The position numbers and the translations under genes were made by a program. Below are positions 61,487-64,000 of a DNA stretch of 64,000 nucleotides, in pieces. The first letter of the stretch is position 1. Each line of letters starts with the position of its first letter. Origin of the DNA: Novosphingobium aquimarinum (lineage in GTDB: Bacteria > Pseudomonadota > Alphaproteobacteria > Sphingomonadales > Sphingomonadaceae); assembly GCF_009746585.1 (NCBI RefSeq), contig NZ_WRPO01000021.1, forward strand, positions 1-64,000, read 5' to 3'. The notes under the pieces are model-generated. The model worked only from the letters and a program-made list of their open reading frames with translations. It had not been told where the DNA came from and made no database searches.

Positions 61487-62826
61487 GTATGAGCTGGAAC
61501 GCACGACGTGAAGGCTGGACACCCCAAGTCGAGGATGCTCGCGAGGATGGGGACATCGATTATGCGCGGGTTATCCATTCAGCTTCATTCCGCCGCTTGC
61601 AGGGCAAGACACAAATCCTCAATCTTGGCGATAGCGATTTCTATCGCACCCGCCTGACCCACTCATTGGAGGTGGCGCAGATCGCTGGCGGGCTTGCCAA
61701 ACAACTGGCCAAGAGCTTCCCCGAACACCCTGCCACTGCGCATCTGCCCGACCGGAGCATGATCCAGGCGATCGGCTGCACCCATGATCTCGGTCACCCA
61801 CCTTTCGGGCATGGTGGTGAGGTGGCGCTCAATTACTGCATGCGTTCGCATGGCGGCTTCGAAGGCAACGGCCAAACCTTGCGTATCCTGTCCCGGCTTG
61901 AGAGCTTTTCGGCCAACGCCGGAGCAAACCTGTCTCGCCGCACCCTGATGGGCGTTCTCAAGTATCCCGTCGCTTTTTCGCAGGCGCGAAATCCGGCCAT
62001 TGCGCCAAAGTTGTTCAGTGCCCCGACAACGCTGGACATCATCGATGATCAGGCCAGCAAGCCCCCCAAATGCTACCTCGATTGCGAACGCGATGTGGTG
62101 GATTGGATCATAAACCCGCTCTCCGAAGCAGAGCGCGAAGAGTTTCAGGCCTGCGATCTGAAGACCGGAAAGCACCATGTTCCGCGCCACAAATCGTTCG
62201 ACTGCAGCATCATGGATGCCGCCGATGACATCGCTTACGGAGTGCACGACCTCGAGGATGCCATCGCGCTTGGCCTGATTGACAAGGAAACTCTCGCCTT
62301 CGCTTTGCAGGATAAGTGCCCCTCGTTTCTCGATGCCCTCAAGGAGAAATATCCCGACGAAAGCGCGAATGACGTTTTCACGCATATGGTCGAAGGCTTG
62401 TTCACCAACAGCGGTACACGCAAACGCTTCATTAGCAGGCTGGTGCACCACTTCATCACCGCTGCCGAGTACGAAGAGAAGGAGGTCTTTTCCGAACCTC
62501 TCATCCGCTACCACGTGGTTTTGAAACAGCCACACCGCGATTTCCTAAAGACGCTCAAAGACCTTGTCGCAGACGAAGTCATCCTCAGCCCCAGCGTCCA
62601 GCATCTGGAATTCAAGGGGCAGACAATGGTGGTTTCGGTGTTTGAAGCCTTACAGGCCGACCCGAAGCGCCTGTTGCCGCGCGACGCCTACGCCAAATTC
62701 ACCGCAGCCCATGACGATCCGCGCATCATCTGCGACCATGTCGCTGGCATGACGGACACCTATCTCTTGCGTACCTATGAGCGGCTCTTCAGCCCCCGCA
62801 TGGGTTCAGTGTTCGACAAGCTCTGA
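61483..62826 (+). CDS. dgt: Deoxyguanosinetriphosphate triphosphohydrolase family protein (anti-phage dGTPase-like)
   Basis: A 447-residue HD-domain dNTPase. The metal ligands are visible: RLTHSLEVAQIAGG (His near 60), IGCTHDLGHPPFGHGGE (HD near 102-103) and SIMDAADDIAYGVHDLEDAI (Asp near 244-248). dGTPases lower dNTP pools, and members in defence islands starve phage DNA synthesis. It overlaps the DUF4917 gene by four bases and lies two bases before hsdR, so it is co-expressed with the restriction system. A second ATG at 61489 is possible. Confidence 0.88.
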   Translation: MSMSWNARREGWTPQVEDAREDGDIDYARVIHSASFRRLQGKTQILNLGDSDFYRTRLTHSLEVAQIAGGLAKQLAKSFPEHPATAHLPDRSMIQAIGCTHDLGHPPFGHGGEVALNYCMRSHGGFEGNGQTLRILSRLESFSANAGANLSRRTLMGVLKYPVAFSQARNPAIAPKLFSAPTTLDIIDDQASKPPKCYLDCERDVVDWIINPLSEAEREEFQACDLKTGKHHVPRHKSFDCSIMDAADDIAYGVHDLEDAIALGLIDKETLAFALQDKCPSFLDALKEKYPDESANDVFTHMVEGLFTNSGTRKRFISRLVHHFITAAEYEEKEVFSEPLIRYHVVLKQPHRDFLKTLKDLVADEVILSPSVQHLEFKGQTMVVSVFEALQADPKRLLPRDAYAKFTAAHDDPRIICDHVAGMTDTYLLRTYERLFSPRMGSVFDKL

Positions 62827-62828
62827 CC

Positions 62829-64000
62829 ATGACGATCACCCCCAACACCGCCGAACTTTACAGCTCCCATATCCCGGCCCTCGCAACGCTGGTTTCGCTG
62901 GGCTGGGATTACCTCTCGCCCGAGGCGTGCCTTGCCGCGCGCGGCGGAAATCAGGGTGTGGTGCTGCGCGATGTGCTGATAGAACAGCTGCGGAGGCGGA
63001 CGTTCGACTACAAGGGGCGGACATATCCGCTTTCGACCAACGCGATCGAACAGATCGTCCGCGAGCTAACCTCGCCCGCGCTCAACGAAGGGCTGATCAC
63101 CGCCAACGAGAAGCTCTACAACGCCTTCACGCTGGGCATCACCGTCACCGAATTCGTCGATGGGAAGAAGCATAGCGTCACGGTGCCGATCATCGACTGG
63201 GCGCACCCACTGGCTAACAGCTTTATCGCCAGCGAGGAGATGGAAGTGCTCGCTGTGCCGGGTACCCACACGCGGCGGCCTGATATCGTGGGTTTCGTGA
63301 ACGGCATTCCGTTGCTGGTGATCGAGGCCAAGCGGCCCGACAGTGGCAATCCCAACAAGTCGATGGTGGACGAAGGGATCAGCCAGACGATCCGCAACCA
63401 GGGGCAGGAGGAAATCCCGCACCTGTTCTGCTATGCCCATCTGCTGCTCGCCATCGGCATGACCGATGGTCGCTATGGCACCACCAAGACTCCGCGCAAA
63501 TTCTGGGCACAATGGCGCGAAGAGGAGTTTTCCGAGGATCACTTCCGCCAGATCAAGAATGCCGCGAAGGCGACCGATCCGCGCGTGGCTATCCTGAAAA
63601 ACCATGTCCGCGAGGTGCGCGATCACTTCCAGCATCTGTGGAGCGACGATCAGGCCGTGACCGCGCAGGACCGCCTGCTGATCGGCCTCTGCACCCCGGA
63701 GCGTCTGCTGGAATTCGTTCGTTCCTACGTCTTGTTCGACCGCAAGGTGGACAAGATCGTTGCTCGCCATCAGCAATTTTTTGGCATCCGCGCACTGCTC
63801 GACCAGATAAGCCGGATCAAGCCCGATGGCGCGCGCGAAGGCGGTGTAATCTGGCACACCACTGGTTCGGGTAAAAGCTTCACAATGGTGATGATGTGCA
63901 AGGCGCTGCTGCTCCACGAGAAGCTGAAGGCCTGCCGCCTGGTCGTCGTGACGGACCGGCGCGATCTGGAAAAACAGCTGGCAGGTAACTTCCTGACCGG
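62829..64000 (+). CDS. hsdR: Type I restriction R subunit HsdR, N-terminal part
   Basis: About 390 N-terminal residues before the right edge. The nuclease domain has RRPDIVGFVNGIPLLVIEAKRP (PD...ExK, about 149-168) and the helicase motor starts with IWHTTGSGKSFTM (Walker A near 343-350) and VVVTDRRDLEKQL. The full protein is normally about 1000 residues. It would translocate and cut unmodified DNA with HsdM and HsdS. It starts two bases after the dGTPase stop. Whether the rest is intact cannot be seen. Confidence 0.92.
   Translation, partial: MTITPNTAELYSSHIPALATLVSLGWDYLSPEACLAARGGNQGVVLRDVLIEQLRRRTFDYKGRTYPLSTNAIEQIVRELTSPALNEGLITANEKLYNAFTLGITVTEFVDGKKHSVTVPIIDWAHPLANSFIASEEMEVLAVPGTHTRRPDIVGFVNGIPLLVIEAKRPDSGNPNKSMVDEGISQTIRNQGQEEIPHLFCYAHLLLAIGMTDGRYGTTKTPRKFWAQWREEEFSEDHFRQIKNAAKATDPRVAILKNHVREVRDHFQHLWSDDQAVTAQDRLLIGLCTPERLLEFVRSYVLFDRKVDKIVARHQQFFGIRALLDQISRIKPDGAREGGVIWHTTGSGKSFTMVMMCKALLLHEKLKACRLVVVTDRRDLEKQLAGNFLT

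Larger units (their letters stand above)
38894..64000. mobile_element. Element B: second, related putative ICE (right end outside window)
   Basis: Starting immediately after the tRNA-Gly fragment, the same backbone order seen in element A reappears in the same orientation, with extra genes (ParB-like, DUF932, RepA) and different cargo. The window ends inside a type I restriction operon that occupies the place held by HxlR/oxidoreductase/RidA in element A, so the trb genes and integrase are expected to the right. The head-to-tail tandem arrangement is inferred. Confidence 0.55.

Noticed and set aside
1..64000. CRISPR arrays
   Set aside because: No run of regularly spaced identical repeats with unique spacers; the only tandem set is the three iteron-like repeats.

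Overview
The window is high-GC DNA that looks like an alphaproteobacterial, probably Sphingomonadales (sphingomonad/erythrobacter), accessory region. The evidence is the typical sphingomonad conjugative-element gene set (DUF736, DUF932, DUF2840, TraF, lytic transglycosylase, VirD2-like relaxase with DUF3363, TraG, a trb-type T4SS ending in DUF2274 and LysR). Nearly everything belongs to integrative conjugative elements (ICEs) and their cargo; I see no ordinary chromosomal housekeeping block.

Element A (left edge to about 38893). Positions 1-2034 hold a divergent trio: a SIR2-like protein (cut by the window edge), a HAM1/ITPase-like protein and an adenosine-deaminase-like protein. This is the composition of the recently described Kongming-type anti-phage system, which signals with dITP and depletes NAD. 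Positions 2558-6038 hold a three-gene ABC three-component (ABC-3C) conflict system: REase-like effector, middle component, DUF3732 ATPase. Then comes the transfer core: DUF736, XRE, a frameshifted DUF6499/DUF2285 gene, AlpA-like protein, DUF2840, TraF, DUF736, lytic transglycosylase, relaxase, TraG, RHH protein (6730-15786). A cargo trio HxlR/quinone oxidoreductase/RidA (15768-17761) interrupts the core before trbBCDEJ(K)LFGI-DUF2274 (18039-27633). LysR, a tripartite RND efflux pump, TetR, a patatin-like lipoprotein and a P4-type integrase follow. Just beyond the integrase, 38849-38893 is the 3' part of a tRNA-Gly(GCC), beginning at the anticodon loop, with no 5' half: an attachment-site core.

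Element B (from about 38894 to beyond the right edge) repeats the same backbone in the same orientation: ParB-like protein, a MerR-controlled metal cargo (YnfA, MerR, CDF transporter), DUF736, DUF7662, DUF932, XRE, DUF6499/DUF2285, AlpA-like, plasmid-type RepA with three iteron-like repeats, DUF2840, TraF, DUF736, transglycosylase, relaxase, TraG, RHH. Exactly where element A carries HxlR/oxidoreductase/RidA, element B carries a large overlapping defence operon: hsdS(half)-hsdM-rhuM-hsdS-DUF4917(SIR2-like)-dGTPase-hsdR, the last cut by the right edge.

The best reading is two related ICEs in tandem at a tRNA-Gly site. Each uses the gap between the TraG/RHH genes and trbB as a cargo slot, and together they deliver at least three anti-phage modules plus efflux and metal resistance. 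The Kongming-like trio, the ABC-3C system and the composite type I operon are the most interesting parts. Several regulatory sites are visible: a textbook MerR operator, an XRE operator, GC-rich terminators after both MATIG-type DUF736 genes, and iterons.
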